DNA from: Pseudomonas extremaustralis
Lineage (GTDB): Bacteria > Pseudomonadota > Gammaproteobacteria > Pseudomonadales > Pseudomonadaceae
Length of the DNA: 64,000 nucleotides
Direction: 5' to 3'
Assembly (NCBI RefSeq): GCF_900102035.1
Contig: NZ_LT629689.1
Coordinates: 5,269,001 to 5,333,000, forward strand
The notes under the pieces were generated by a model. That model worked only from the letters and a program-made list of their open reading frames with translations, had not been told where the DNA came from and did no database searches. The translations under genes and the position numbers were made by a program. Of the stretch, positions 9,421 through 18,786 are shown piece after piece (position 1 is the stretch's first letter; every line of letters begins with the position of its first letter).

Positions 9421-10038
9421 TTATGCGGCGCTTTCGACCAATCGATGCCACAACGCGTAATACACCCGCCCGGACTTCTGCTCCCGATGCAGGCGCCAGG
9501 CGCCTGGCAGGCCCAGGGTCGAGGGCGCGGTTTCGCTCTCAGTGTAGATCCATGCATCCGGCGCCAGCCATTGGCGCTCTTCCAGCAAGGCGCACACGGT
9601 CGGCAGCAGGTTCTGGTTGAAGGGCGGATCGAGGAACACCACGTCGTATTCACTGGCCGCCTGGGTTTCCAGGTAGCGCAGGGCATCGGCGGTCTGCACC
9701 TGGCCGTTGGTGCAGCGCAGGGTGCCCAGGTGTTCCTTGAGGCTGGAAACCGCCACATTGCTGGCATCCAGCGCCTGGGCCTGGGCTGCGCCACGGGACA
9801 GCGCCTCCAGGAACAGCGCGCCGCTGCCGGCGAACGGGTCCAGCACCTTGGCCCCGCCGATGTACGGCGCGAGCCAGTTGAACAGGGTTTCGCGCACGCG
9901 ATCGGGCGTCGGGCGCAGGCCCACGACGTCGGGGAAGCTCAGCTTGCGGCTGCCCCATTCGCCGCCAATGATGCGCAGTTGGCCCACACCGTTATGCACG
10001 TTGTGGACAGGTTTTTTCGGGCGAGATGAACTGGCCAT
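9421..10038 (-). CDS. rsmD: 16S rRNA (guanine966-N2)-methyltransferase
   Basis: RsmD adds a methyl group to the N2 of G966 in 16S rRNA during 30S assembly. The 205-residue protein shows IIGGEWGSRKL at the N terminus, LRPTPDRVRETLFNWL, the SAM-binding VLDPFAGSGALFLEAL and the catalytic VFLDPPF. Its ATG overlaps the stop of the upstream M16 protease gene (TAATG), so translation is probably coupled. In E. coli rsmD is next to ftsYEX, and here the two are only separated by the protease pair. Confidence 0.96.
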   Translation of the reverse strand: MASSSRPKKPVHNVHNGVGQLRIIGGEWGSRKLSFPDVVGLRPTPDRVRETLFNWLAPYIGGAKVLDPFAGSGALFLEALSRGAAQAQALDASNVAVSSLKEHLGTLRCTNGQVQTADALRYLETQAASEYDVVFLDPPFNQNLLPTVCALLEERQWLAPDAWIYTESETAPSTLGLPGAWRLHREQKSGRVYYALWHRLVESAA

Positions 10039-11528
10039 TAATGCTCCGGAACCCCGAGCGGCTGCTCGGCAGGTTTATCAGTGGGGGGCGGTAGTGGCTT
10101 TTGCGCAATCGTCGGGCCGGCGGTCACGATGACCATCTTGTCGGCGCTCAAGTGTTTGTTCAAGGCAGCCTTGACCTGCTCTACGGTCAGGGCCTGGGAT
10201 TGTTTCATGAAATCTTCCAGATAGGTCAACGGCAGGTTGTAGAAACCCATGGCGCCCAACTGCCCGACGATATCGGCGTTACTCGCGGTGGACAGCGGGA
10301 AGCTGCCGGCCAGTTCGCGCTTGGCGTCGTCCAGTTCTTTCTGGGTCGGGCCGGTCTTGAGATAGTCGGCCAGCACGTCTTCGACCAGGCGCAGGGTGCC
10401 GCCGCTCATTTCGGCGCGGGTCTGTAGGTTGATCATGAACGGGCCGCGCACCTGCATGGGCGAGAAGCCGGAGTAGACGCCATAGGTCAGGCCACGTTTC
10501 TCGCGCACTTCACTCATCAAGCGGGTGCCGAAGCCACCGCCGCCGAGGATCTGGTTGCCCAGGGACAGGGCGGCGTAGTCCGGGTCGGCACGGTCGATGC
10601 CCAACTGGGCGAACAACAGGTGGGTCTGTTTGGACGGAAACTCGATATGGCTCAGGCCGGCCTTGGGTTCGGTCGGCTGGGCGATCTTCGCCAGGGCCGG
10701 GCCCTTGGGCAGCGATGCCGACACCTTGGCGGTCACGGCCTCGGCTTCGGCGCGGGTCAGGTCGCCCACCACCGCAATCACCGCGTTACCGGCGGCATAA
10801 GCCTTGGCGTGGAACCCCTGCAATTGGGCGAGGGTAATCTTCGGTACGCTTTCGGGCGTGCCTTCGCTCGGGTGCGCGTAGGGGTGATCGCCATACAGGC
10901 GCTTGAACAGCTCGATGCTCGCCAGTTTGCCGGGGTTCTGCTTCTGGTACTCGAAGCCTGCGAGGATCTGGTTCTTGATCCGCTCCAGGGAGTCGGCGGG
11001 GAAGGTCGGCTTGCCGATCACTTGGTCAAACAGCGCCAGGGCGGCGTCGCGTTTGTCGCGCTCGCTCAGGCTGCGCAGGGACACCAATGCCATGTCGCGG
11101 TAAGCGCCGTTGCTGAAGTCGGCACCCAGCCCTTCGAAGCCACTGGCGATCTGGCTGACGTTCTTGCCCGGTATGCCTTCGTTGAGCATGGCGTTGGTCA
11201 TCAGCGCCAGGCCCGGCACGTTGCCGTCCTGGCTGCTGCCGGCGGCGAACAGGATGCGCATGTCGAACATCGGCAGTTCATGGGCCTCGACAAACAGCAC
11301 CTTGGCGCCTTCGGCGGTGGTCCAGCTTTGCACGTCGAGCTTACGGTTGGTCGGCGCCTTGTCGTCCAGCTCCGCCAGGGATTGCAGGGTGCGGGTCGAC
11401 TGGGCTTTTTCCAGCGCCGGGCTGGCGACGGATTCGCTTGGGCGCAGGAAATACACGGCACTCGCCGCGATCAGGGTGACGGCGATCAGTCCGGGCAGGA
11501 TCAGGCGGCTGCTTTTGCGATCACTCAT
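10038..11528 (-). CDS. M16-family protease homologue, inactive-type subunit
   Basis: A 496-residue M16 (pitrilysin/insulinase-like) protein with a single N-terminal membrane anchor (about residues 11-30) and a periplasmic body. The zinc motif HxxEH is absent: the matching segment reads LALMTNAMLNEG. The later half has the substrate-binding signature REKRGLTYGVYSGF. Such proteins pair with an active M16 partner, here the gene immediately upstream, with which it overlaps by 8 bp. The start at 11528 has a strong ribosome site (TGAGGAGA); an 8-codon longer start is less well supported. Substrate unknown. Confidence 0.87.
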   Translation of the reverse strand: MSDRKSSRLILPGLIAVTLIAASAVYFLRPSESVASPALEKAQSTRTLQSLAELDDKAPTNRKLDVQSWTTAEGAKVLFVEAHELPMFDMRILFAAGSSQDGNVPGLALMTNAMLNEGIPGKNVSQIASGFEGLGADFSNGAYRDMALVSLRSLSERDKRDAALALFDQVIGKPTFPADSLERIKNQILAGFEYQKQNPGKLASIELFKRLYGDHPYAHPSEGTPESVPKITLAQLQGFHAKAYAAGNAVIAVVGDLTRAEAEAVTAKVSASLPKGPALAKIAQPTEPKAGLSHIEFPSKQTHLLFAQLGIDRADPDYAALSLGNQILGGGGFGTRLMSEVREKRGLTYGVYSGFSPMQVRGPFMINLQTRAEMSGGTLRLVEDVLADYLKTGPTQKELDDAKRELAGSFPLSTASNADIVGQLGAMGFYNLPLTYLEDFMKQSQALTVEQVKAALNKHLSADKMVIVTAGPTIAQKPLPPPTDKPAEQPLGVPEH

Positions 11529-12876
11529 GAGCGGTCTCCTCAGGCAGGACATGGGCGACGCTGAGACGTTCGCGGGTGAAATAGGTACGTGCGGCCTTCT
11601 GGATATCGTCCGGGGTCACGCTTTGCAGGTCGGCCAGTTCGGTATCCATCAGTTTCCAGGACAGGCCGACGGTTTCCAGGGAACCGATGGCGGTCGCCTG
11701 GCTGGTGATCGAATCGCGTTGGTAGACCAGGCCGGCAATGACCTGGGCGCGGATACGTTCCAGTTCCTCGGCGGTCGGCGGCTTGGCTTTGAGTTCTTCC
11801 AGCAGGCGCCACAGGCCGGCTTCGGCTTGTGCGATGGTCTTTTTCTTCTGCTGGTTCGGTGTGGCGCTCAGGGTGAACAGGCTGTCACCGCGGGTGTAGG
11901 CGTCGTAGCGGGTGGAGGCGGAGGAGACCAGCTCTTCACCGCGTTCGAGCCGTTCCGAAATGCGCGCGCTGTAGCCGCCGTCCAGCAGTGCCGAGAGCAG
12001 GCGCAGGGCTTGTACCGAGCGCTTGTCTTCGGCAGTGGCCAGGCCCGGCACGTTGAAGCCCAGGATCACGCTCGGCAGTTGGGTCTGCACATGCATCGTC
12101 AACAGGCGCTCGCCGGGCTCGGCCAGTTCCAGCGGAATCTTCGCCGGCGGCACGTCACGCTTGGGGATCGGGCCGAAGTAGCGCTGGGCCAGGGTCTTCA
12201 CCTCGTCCGGGGTCACGTCGCCGACCACCACCAGGGTGGCGTTGTTCGGCACGTACCAGGATTGGTACCAGTGGCGCAGTTCCTCGACCTTCATGCGGTT
12301 CAGGTCGGCCATCCAGCCGATGGTCGGCGTGTGGTAGCCGCTGGCCGGGAAGGCCATGGCCTTGAAGCGCTCGTAGGCCTTGGACATCGGGTTATCGTCG
12401 GTGCGCAGGCGGCGCTCTTCCTTGATCACCTCGATTTCGCGGCTGAACTCATCGGCCGGCAGGCGCAGGCTGGCCATGCGGTCGGCTTCGAGCTCAAAGG
12501 CGACGCCCAGGCGGTCGCGGGCCAGCACCTGGTAGTAGGCGGTGTAGTCGTCGCTGGTGAAGGCGTTCTCTTCGGCGCCCAGGTCGCGCAGGATCAGCGA
12601 GGCTTCGCCGGGGCCGACCTTGGCGCTGCCCTTGAACATCATGTGTTCCAGGGCGTGGGACAAACCGGTCTGGCCCGGGGTTTCGTAGCTCGAGCCGACT
12701 TTGTACCAGACCTGGGAAACCACCACCGGCGCGCGATGATCTTCGCGCACGACCACTTTGAGGCCGTTATCCAGGGTGAATTCATGGGTGGGTTGTGGGT
12801 CGGCAGCCAGGGCTGAGAGGGGCAGACAAACTGTGCTGAGCAGCAGGCCTGCGGCGCGGCGGGCTAGAGCATTCAT
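11521..12876 (-). CDS. M16-family zinc protease, active subunit
   Basis: A 451-residue periplasmic zinc metalloprotease. It starts with a signal peptide ending near ALAAD (residues 22-26) and has the inverted zinc motif HALEH (His74, Glu77, His78), with the third ligand probably in the downstream FELEADRM helix. It is translated in an overlap with the inactive partner gene downstream, which suggests a heterodimeric chamber protease. Gene order matches PA0372-PA0371, upstream of and divergent from ftsY. No specific substrate can be named. Confidence 0.9.
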   Translation of the reverse strand: MNALARRAAGLLLSTVCLPLSALAADPQPTHEFTLDNGLKVVVREDHRAPVVVSQVWYKVGSSYETPGQTGLSHALEHMMFKGSAKVGPGEASLILRDLGAEENAFTSDDYTAYYQVLARDRLGVAFELEADRMASLRLPADEFSREIEVIKEERRLRTDDNPMSKAYERFKAMAFPASGYHTPTIGWMADLNRMKVEELRHWYQSWYVPNNATLVVVGDVTPDEVKTLAQRYFGPIPKRDVPPAKIPLELAEPGERLLTMHVQTQLPSVILGFNVPGLATAEDKRSVQALRLLSALLDGGYSARISERLERGEELVSSASTRYDAYTRGDSLFTLSATPNQQKKKTIAQAEAGLWRLLEELKAKPPTAEELERIRAQVIAGLVYQRDSITSQATAIGSLETVGLSWKLMDTELADLQSVTPDDIQKAARTYFTRERLSVAHVLPEETAHE

Positions 12877-13215
12877 TCGTTTTTAAACCTGTTGGGCTGC
12901 CCGCTTGGTCTTAGCGTCGGCGGGCGAGGAGGTGCTAGGATACTGATCCGATTTGTGGACGGCCACTGTGGTCGTCATATGGTTCTGGTTTCAGTTGTAG
13001 GGTTGTTGGTGTTCGCGGCGGTTTTCCCCGACGATCTTCCATTTTTCGCCGATTTTATCGCTTCAGTCCTATATTGAATCGATTTGTTGAGGCCTTTATT
13101 TACGCCTTACAGAATGTTGCGCATGAACAAGCGAGCGTTAAAGCAGTCTGTTCTGCATTGAATTTTATTTACCGAGGCGCCCCTGGCGCGTCGCTACCTT
13201 GAGATAGCCGTCTCC
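12877..13215. other. Divergent control region between M16 protease and ftsY
   Basis: About 340 bp without a convincing gene. It becomes AT-rich towards ftsY and must hold the promoters of both divergent units. A TAGGAT hexamer at 12936-12941 resembles a -10 box but has no well-spaced -35. A possible 61-codon ORF at 12892-13077 has no ribosome site and no family resemblance. I see no REP here. Confidence 0.5.
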
Positions 13216-14496
13216 ATGTTTGGTTCCAACGACGACAAGAAGACCCCAGCTGCGGCTGGCGAGAAAAAAGGCCTGTTCGGATGGCTGCGCAAAAAGCCGC
13301 AGGAAACCGTCGTCGAACAGCCGCAGGTTCGCACTGAGCCTATTCCTGAACCCAAAGTAGACGCCGCACCGGTGTCCGAGGCCCCGGCACCGGTCGTGTT
13401 GCCGACGGCCGAGCATGCGCCATGGCCGCAACTGCCGGTGCCCGAAGAGCCCGTAGCGCTGGTTGAAGATGTGCAGGCCGAGCATGTAGTGCCACCGATT
13501 CCACTGGTGGTTGAGCCGCAGCCGGTCATCGTCGAAGCGCCGGCACCAGCGCCTGCCGAAACCAGCAAAACCGGATTCTTCGCCCGCCTCAAGCAAGGCC
13601 TGAGCAAAACCAGCGCCAGCATCGGCGAAGGCATGGCCAGCCTGTTCCTGGGCAAGAAGGTCATCGATGACGAACTGCTCGAAGACATCGAAACCCGTCT
13701 GCTGACCGCCGACGTGGGCGTCGAAGCCACCGCCGTGATCATCCAGAGCCTGACCCAGAAGGTCGCGCGCAAGCAACTGACCGACGCCGATGCGCTGTAC
13801 AAGTCGCTGCAGGCTGAACTGGCCGCCATGCTCAAACCGGTGGAAGCGCCGCTGGTGATCACGCCGAAGAAGCCCTTCGTGATCCTGGTGGTGGGCGTCA
13901 ACGGCGCCGGCAAGACCACCACCATCGGCAAGCTGGCCAAGAAGCTGCAGTCCGAAGGCAAGAAAGTCATGCTCGCCGCCGGCGACACCTTCCGCGCCGC
14001 TGCCGTGGAGCAGTTGCAGGTCTGGGGGGAGCGCAACAAGATTCCGGTGATCGCCCAGCACACCGGGGCCGATTCCGCCTCGGTGATCTTCGACGCCGTG
14101 CAAGCCGCCAAGGCCCGTAACATCGACGTGCTGATCGCCGATACCGCCGGTCGCCTGCACACCAAAGACAACCTGATGGAAGAACTGAAGAAAGTGCGCC
14201 GCGTGATCGGCAAGCTCGACGCTGACGCTCCGCACGAGGTGCTGCTGGTGCTCGATGCCGGTACTGGCCAGAACGCCATCAGCCAGGCCAAACAATTCAA
14301 CCAGACGGTCCAACTGACCGGCCTGGCATTGACTAAGCTCGACGGCACGGCCAAGGGCGGCGTGATCTTCGCCCTGGCCAAACAGTTCGGGTTGCCGATT
14401 CGCTACATCGGCGTCGGTGAAGGTATCGACGACCTGCGCACCTTTGAAGCCGAGCCCTTTGTCCAGGCACTGTTTGCCGAGCGGGAGCGTTCATGA
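13216..14496 (+). CDS. ftsY: Signal recognition particle receptor FtsY
   Basis: FtsY is the membrane-associated GTPase that receives ribosome-SRP complexes for cotranslational insertion of membrane proteins. The 426-residue protein has an acidic, Pro/Glu-rich N-terminal region (about 1-110), then the NG domain. GTPase motifs are GVNGAGKTT (starting at residue 227), [16 protein letters not shown], and [10 protein letters not shown] for guanine recognition. ftsE begins inside its stop region (4-bp overlap), making it the first gene of ftsY-ftsE-ftsX. Confidence 0.97.
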   Translation: MFGSNDDKKTPAAAGEKKGLFGWLRKKPQETVVEQPQVRTEPIPEPKVDAAPVSEAPAPVVLPTAEHAPWPQLPVPEEPVALVEDVQAEHVVPPIPLVVEPQPVIVEAPAPAPAETSKTGFFARLKQGLSKTSASIGEGMASLFLGKKVIDDELLEDIETRLLTADVGVEATAVIIQSLTQKVARKQLTDADALYKSLQAELAAMLKPVEAPLVITPKKPFVILVVGVNGAGKTTTIGKLAKKLQSEGKKVMLAAGDTFRAAAVEQLQVWGERNKIPVIAQHTGADSASVIFDAVQAAKARNIDVLIADTAGRLHTKDNLMEELKKVRRVIGKLDADAPHEVLLVLDAGTGQNAISQAKQFNQTVQLTGLALTKLDGTAKGGVIFALAKQFGLPIRYIGVGEGIDDLRTFEAEPFVQALFAERERS

Positions 14497-15164
14497 TTCG
14501 ATTCGAACAGGTCGGTAAACGCTATGCCAATGGGCATGTCGGCTTGCATGAGCTGAGTTTTCGAGTGCGTCGCGGCGAATTCTTGTTTGTCACCGGCCAT
14601 TCGGGCGCCGGCAAAAGTACCCTGTTGCGCCTGCTGCTGGCCATGGAACGCCCGACCACCGGCAAGCTGCTGCTGGCCGGCCAGGACCTGGCCACCATCA
14701 GCAATGCACAGATTCCGTTCCTGCGCCGCCAGATCGGCGTGGTGTTCCAGAACCACCAGTTGCTGTTCGATCGCACGGTGTTCAATAACGTTGCCCTGCC
14801 ATTGCAGATCCTTGGGCTGTCCAAGGCCGAAATCATCAAGCGTGTGGACTCGGCGCTGGAGCGCGTGGCGTTGTCGGACAAGACCGACCTCTATCCCGGC
14901 GACCTGTCTACCGGCCAGCAACAGCGCGTCGGCATCGCCCGCGCCATCGTCCACCGCCCGGCCTTGCTGCTGGCGGACGAACCCACCGGTAACCTCGACC
15001 CGCGCCTGGCGGCCGAGATCATGGGGGTGTTCGAAGACATCAATCGCCTGGGCACCAGCGTATTGATCGCCAGTCACGACCTGGCGCTGATCGCCCGCAT
15101 GCGCCATCGCATGCTGACCCTGCAACGCGGTCGCCTGATCGGTGACGGGGAGGCGGGCGTATGA
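14493..15164 (+). CDS. ftsE: Cell division ATP-binding protein FtsE
   Basis: The ATPase of the FtsEX complex, which works at the division septum and controls periplasmic amidase activation. The 223-residue protein has Walker A GHSGAGKST (35-43), the ABC signature LSTGQQQRVGIARA and Walker B LLLADEPTGNLDP. It overlaps ftsY and ftsX by 4 bp each, implying tight translational coupling and equal production. Confidence 0.97.
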   Translation: MIRFEQVGKRYANGHVGLHELSFRVRRGEFLFVTGHSGAGKSTLLRLLLAMERPTTGKLLLAGQDLATISNAQIPFLRRQIGVVFQNHQLLFDRTVFNNVALPLQILGLSKAEIIKRVDSALERVALSDKTDLYPGDLSTGQQQRVGIARAIVHRPALLLADEPTGNLDPRLAAEIMGVFEDINRLGTSVLIASHDLALIARMRHRMLTLQRGRLIGDGEAGV

Positions 15165-16183
15165 GTGCGACACGCAGCCCCAAGGTTTCCGAGCGCGTGG
15201 CGCCGAAACCGGCCGACCCGCAACCGAAAAAGAAAAAACACGACGAAGACGACGGCCCGGATTTCGGCACCCTGCTGCGCGCCTGGATCGAAAGCCATCG
15301 CGCGAGCCTGCTCGACAGCCTGCGTCGCCTGGGCAAACAGCCGATCGGCAGCTTTTTCACCTGCCTGGTGATGGCGGTGGCCTTGAGCCTGCCAATGGGT
15401 TTGTCGCTGCTGCTTAATAATGTGGAGCGCCTGGGCGGCTCCTGGCAGCGTGCGGCGCAGATTTCGCTGTACCTGCACCTGGATGCCAGCGCCAAAGACG
15501 GTGAGGCCCTGCGCCAAGAGATCAAGAACCTGCCCGGCGTGGCGGATGCCGAGTACATCAGCCGCGATCAGGCCCTTGAGGAGTTCCAGCAACAGTCCGG
15601 CCTGGGCGAGGCACTCAAGGAGTTGCCGCAGAACCCGCTGCCAGGCGTGGTGCTGGTGACGCCGAATGAGGTCGACAAGCCGGCCCTGGAAGCCCTGCGA
15701 CAAAAACTCGCAGAGATGCCCAAGGTGCAACAGGCGCAACTTGATCTAGTCTGGGTGGAGCGCCTGGCAGCGATTCTCAAGCTGGGCGACCGTTTTGTGT
15801 TCGGTCTGACGGTGTTGTTGGTGTCTGCATTACTTTTGGTGATAGGTAATACCATTCGTCTTCATATTGAAAACCGTCGCACCGAGATAGAAGTGATTAA
15901 ACTCGTCGGCGGCACGGACAGCTATGTGCGTCGTCCTTTTCTGTACATGGGCGCGCTTTATGGCTTCGGTGCGGGGATTTTGTCCTGGGGCTTGTTGGCG
16001 TTCGGCCTCGACTGGCTGAACGACGCGGTCGTCGGGCTGGCCGGCTTGTATGGCAGTGATTTTGCCCTGGCCGGGGTGCCGGTGGCCGATGGTCTGTCGC
16101 TCTTGCTTGGCGCGGTCCTGTTGGGGTATATCGGTGCGTGGATTGCGGTCGCACGGCATTTACGCGAGCTGGCGCCGAAGTAG
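15161..16183 (+). CDS. ftsX: Cell division membrane protein FtsX
   Basis: The membrane partner of FtsE. The 340-residue protein has a charged cytoplasmic N terminus of about 60 residues, a first membrane helix (roughly 65-85), a periplasmic loop and three more helices in the C-terminal third, the usual FtsX plan. The extended Lys/Asp-rich N terminus, including PKKKKHDEDDG, is typical of gamma-proteobacterial versions. It ends 130 bp before rpoH. Confidence 0.96.
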   Translation: MSATRSPKVSERVAPKPADPQPKKKKHDEDDGPDFGTLLRAWIESHRASLLDSLRRLGKQPIGSFFTCLVMAVALSLPMGLSLLLNNVERLGGSWQRAAQISLYLHLDASAKDGEALRQEIKNLPGVADAEYISRDQALEEFQQQSGLGEALKELPQNPLPGVVLVTPNEVDKPALEALRQKLAEMPKVQQAQLDLVWVERLAAILKLGDRFVFGLTVLLVSALLLVIGNTIRLHIENRRTEIEVIKLVGGTDSYVRRPFLYMGALYGFGAGILSWGLLAFGLDWLNDAVVGLAGLYGSDFALAGVPVADGLSLLLGAVLLGYIGAWIAVARHLRELAPK

Positions 16184-16236
16184 TTAATGTCAGGGTAATG
16201 TGGTTTCGTTTGTATTGACCGTATCAGTGGTTTAGG

Positions 16237-16263
16237 GAACTTGTCCTACGGTTCCCGGTCAAT
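16237..16263 (+). promoter_or_regulatory. Sigma-E/AlgU-type promoter upstream of rpoH
   Basis: GAACTT (16237-16242), 16 bp of spacer, then TCAAT (16259-16263) fits the extracytoplasmic-stress sigma consensus GAACTT-N16/17-TCtgA. It sits 50-75 bp upstream of the rpoH ATG. P. aeruginosa rpoH is known to have an AlgU-dependent promoter, so envelope stress probably feeds into the heat-shock sigma factor here too. Confidence 0.65.
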
Positions 16264-16312
16264 TTTCGCAGTGCTGAACTGCACGAGTTATGTGAGTCGG
16301 AGGTTTTTTCGT

Positions 16313-17167
16313 ATGACCACTTCTTTGCAACCTGCTTATGCCTTGGTCCCGGGTGCGAACCTGGAAGCCTATGTGCACACGGTCAACAGCATTCCATTGC
16401 TGACGCCGGAGCAGGAGCGTGAACTGGCCGAGAGTCTCTACTATGAGCAGGATTTGGGGGCGGCTCGGCAGATGGTGCTCGCCCACCTGCGTTTTGTCGT
16501 ACATATCGCCCGTAGCTATAGCGGCTACGGGCTGGCCCAGGCCGACCTGATCCAAGAAGGCAACGTCGGCCTGATGAAGGCTGTGAAACGCTTCAACCCT
16601 GAAATGGGTGTGCGCTTGGTGTCGTTCGCCGTGCACTGGATCAAGGCGGAAATCCACGAATTCATCCTGCGCAACTGGCGCATCGTGAAAGTGGCCACCA
16701 CCAAGGCCCAGCGCAAGCTGTTCTTCAACCTGCGCAGCCAGAAGAAACGCCTGGCGTGGCTGAACAACGAGGAAGTCCACCGCGTGGCTGAAAGCCTCGG
16801 CGTGGAGCCCCGTGAAGTGCGCGAGATGGAAAGCCGCCTGACCGGCCATGACATGGCCTTCGACCCGGCCGCCGAAGCGGACGACGACAGTGCTTTCCAG
16901 TCGCCGGCCAACTATCTGGAAGACCACCGGTACGATCCGGCCCGTCAACTGGAAGACGCCGATTGGAGCGACAACTCCAACCACAACCTGCACGAAGCGC
17001 TGGAAGTGCTGGACGACCGCAGCCGTGACATTCTCTACCAGCGCTGGCTGGCCGAAGAAAAAGCCACGCTGCACGACCTGGCGCAGAAGTACAACGTGTC
17101 GGCCGAGCGGATTCGCCAGCTTGAAAAAAGCGCGATGAACAAGCTGAAACTGTCGATCGCCGCTTAA
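16313..17167 (+). CDS. rpoH: Heat-shock sigma factor RpoH (sigma 32)
   Basis: RpoH directs RNA polymerase to chaperone and protease genes. The 284-residue protein shows region 2 ([32 protein letters not shown]), the RpoH box QRKLFFNLR used for chaperone and protease control, and a region 4 helix-turn-helix near the end ([17 protein letters not shown]). The ATG at 16313 follows GGAGG at 8-bp spacing; the 24-codon upstream extension overlaps the promoter. A REPIN follows 3 bp after the stop. Confidence 0.97.
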   Translation: MTTSLQPAYALVPGANLEAYVHTVNSIPLLTPEQERELAESLYYEQDLGAARQMVLAHLRFVVHIARSYSGYGLAQADLIQEGNVGLMKAVKRFNPEMGVRLVSFAVHWIKAEIHEFILRNWRIVKVATTKAQRKLFFNLRSQKKRLAWLNNEEVHRVAESLGVEPREVREMESRLTGHDMAFDPAAEADDDSAFQSPANYLEDHRYDPARQLEDADWSDNSNHNLHEALEVLDDRSRDILYQRWLAEEKATLHDLAQKYNVSAERIRQLEKSAMNKLKLSIAA

Positions 17168-17170
17168 AAC

Positions 17171-17262
17171 TGTGGGAGGGGGCTTGCTCCCGATAGCTGA
17201 GTATCAGTCGACATCAAGGTGACTGAACTACCGCCATCGGGAGCAAGCCCCCTCCCACATTT
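17171..17262. repeat. REPIN, GGGAGGGGGCTTGCTCCC type
   Basis: Inverted REP copies at 17171-17194 and 17235-17262 enclose about 40 bp between the convergent rpoH and mtgA genes. Both copies are near-perfect, which fits a recent or selected insertion. Confidence 0.88.
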
Positions 17263-17274
17263 GTTTGTGTTGTG

Positions 17275-17997
17275 TCAGTCGGCCCAAGGCGCCTTGCGCG
17301 AATTGTTCAACTCCACCAGATAGCCATTCCCACCCAACTGGCTCATCTGCTGGCGAATCCACGCCGCCCGCCGCGCCACATACGCCGTCGGATGGCTGGC
17401 GCTCCACACCCGAGGGTTGGGCAACACCGCTGCCAGGTAGCTGGCCTGCTGCAGGGACAGGCCCTTGGCACTCACGCCAAAGTGATGCTGCGCCGCCGCT
17501 TGGGCCCCAAACACACCTTCGTCCCATTCCACGCTGTTGAGGTACACCTCAAGAATCCGTTGTTTGGGCCACAGCACTTCGATCAGCCCGGTGAACCAGG
17601 CTTCCAGGCCCTTGCGCAGATAGCTGCGACCGGACCACAGGAACAGGTTTTTCGATACCTGCTGGCTCAGCGTACTGGCACCGCGGATCGAACCACCGCG
17701 CTCGTTGTGCGCCAGCGCCGCCTGGATCGCGCCGAAATCGAAGCCCCAATGCTGCGGGAAGCGCTGGTCTTCGCCGGCCATCACCGCCACTTTGAGGTCA
17801 TCGGAGATCTGATCCCACGGCACCCAGGTGCGCTGCAGGTCAATGGGCTCGCCGTCGAACCAGGATTCGATCTTGCGCTCCACCATCAGCGCGGTGAACG
17901 GTGGCGGGACGACACGCAACAGCAGCACCAGCAGCACACTGCCGATGGCAAACCATTTCACGACATTGAGAAAGCGTTTGAAGAGGACACGCAGCAT
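17275..17997 (-). CDS. mtgA: Monofunctional peptidoglycan glycosyltransferase
   Basis: MtgA polymerises lipid II into glycan strands without a transpeptidase domain. The 240-residue protein has one N-terminal membrane helix (about 12-30) and the GT51 motifs: AGEDQRFPQHWGFD with the catalytic Glu, RGASTLSQQVSKNLFLW, RKGLEAWFTGLIE and LEVYLNSVEWDEGVFGA. It is divergent from the DUF423 gene across 74 bp. Confidence 0.96.
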   Translation of the reverse strand: MLRVLFKRFLNVVKWFAIGSVLLVLLLRVVPPPFTALMVERKIESWFDGEPIDLQRTWVPWDQISDDLKVAVMAGEDQRFPQHWGFDFGAIQAALAHNERGGSIRGASTLSQQVSKNLFLWSGRSYLRKGLEAWFTGLIEVLWPKQRILEVYLNSVEWDEGVFGAQAAAQHHFGVSAKGLSLQQASYLAAVLPNPRVWSASHPTAYVARRAAWIRQQMSQLGGNGYLVELNNSRKAPWAD

Positions 17998-18071
17998 AGA
18001 GATGGCTTGGCCGAACCCGTTGAGCGGGCCATTATACAGACCCTGCCCAATGAGTCTGACTGGAGTTCCTC

Positions 18072-18449
18072 ATGCTGCGTAGCTTTCTGATGCTGGCTGC
18101 CTTTTTCGGCTTCACCGGTGTCGCCCTCGGTGCGTTCGCCGCCCATGGCCTGAAAAGCCGCCTGAGCGCCGAGTACCTGACGATCTTCCACACCGGCGTG
18201 ACCTACCAGTTGGTGCACACCCTCGCGCTGTTCGGCGTGGCGTTGCTGGCCGCCCATATCCCTGGCCGACTGGTCACGTGGGCCGGCATCTCCTTCAGCA
18301 TCGGTATCCTGTTGTTCTCCGGCAGCCTGTATGTGCTGACCATGACCGGCATCAGCAAGCTGGGCATCATCACGCCGTTTGGCGGGCTGGCGTTCCTGTC
18401 GGGCTGGTTTTTCCTTGGTCTGGCGGCGTGGCGCCTGCAGGCTGCCTGA
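18072..18449 (+). CDS. DUF423 (YgdD-type) inner-membrane protein
   Basis: A 125-residue integral membrane protein with about four hydrophobic segments. The N-terminal run FTGVALGAFAAHGLK and the later LFSGSLYVL are hallmarks of the DUF423 family. No biochemical function is established for the family. Its ribosome site (CTGGAG) is 7 bp before the ATG. It is followed by a putative thiS promoter. Confidence 0.87.
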   Translation: MLRSFLMLAAFFGFTGVALGAFAAHGLKSRLSAEYLTIFHTGVTYQLVHTLALFGVALLAAHIPGRLVTWAGISFSIGILLFSGSLYVLTMTGISKLGIITPFGGLAFLSGWFFLGLAAWRLQAA

Positions 18450-18458
18450 CCGGAGGAC

Positions 18459-18488
18459 TTGGGTCATCCCCGTTGATCGGGCTAGAAT
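18459..18488 (+). promoter_or_regulatory. Putative sigma-70 promoter for thiS-thiG
   Basis: TTGGGT (18459-18464), an 18-bp spacer and TAGAAT (18483-18488) lie 33 bp upstream of the thiS start. I found no thiamine-pyrophosphate riboswitch features in the short leader. Confidence 0.4.
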
Positions 18489-18520
18489 GCTGGCCCCTAA
18501 AAACGATGGCGGCCCGTGGC

Positions 18521-18721
18521 ATGCGCATTCAGTTGAACGGCGAATCCTTTGAACTGCCCGACGGTGAAACCGTTGCGGCCCTGCTGACCCGCCTGGACCT
18601 GACCGGGCGTCGCGTCGCAGTGGAACTCAACCAGGATATCGTCCCGCGTAGCCAGCACGCCGAGACCGCGCTCGCCGAGGGCGACCAGGTCGAAGTGGTC
18701 CACGCCATCGGCGGCGGCTAG
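18521..18721 (+). CDS. thiS: Sulfur carrier protein ThiS
   Basis: A 66-residue ubiquitin-like sulfur carrier for the thiazole moiety of thiamine. It starts [15 protein letters not shown] and ends VVHAIGGG; the C-terminal Gly is adenylated and converted to a thiocarboxylate that ThiG uses. The family length and N terminus fix the start at 18521, although no strong ribosome site precedes it. thiG follows after 65 bp. Confidence 0.95.
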   Translation: MRIQLNGESFELPDGETVAALLTRLDLTGRRVAVELNQDIVPRSQHAETALAEGDQVEVVHAIGGG

Positions 18722-18786
18722 TCGTCCGGCGTCCAGGCGCGCCAATCCGGATTCTGCAGAACCTCACCCCATTCCGAGGATTTCCC

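Noticed and set aside
12892..13077. 61-codon frame between the M16 protease and ftsY
   Set aside because: No ribosome site, no similarity and a sequence that looks like promoter DNA.
18450..18520. Thiamine-pyrophosphate riboswitch before thiS
   Set aside because: The gap is only about 70 bp and lacks the conserved thi-box sequence; pseudomonad riboswitches are usually at thiC.
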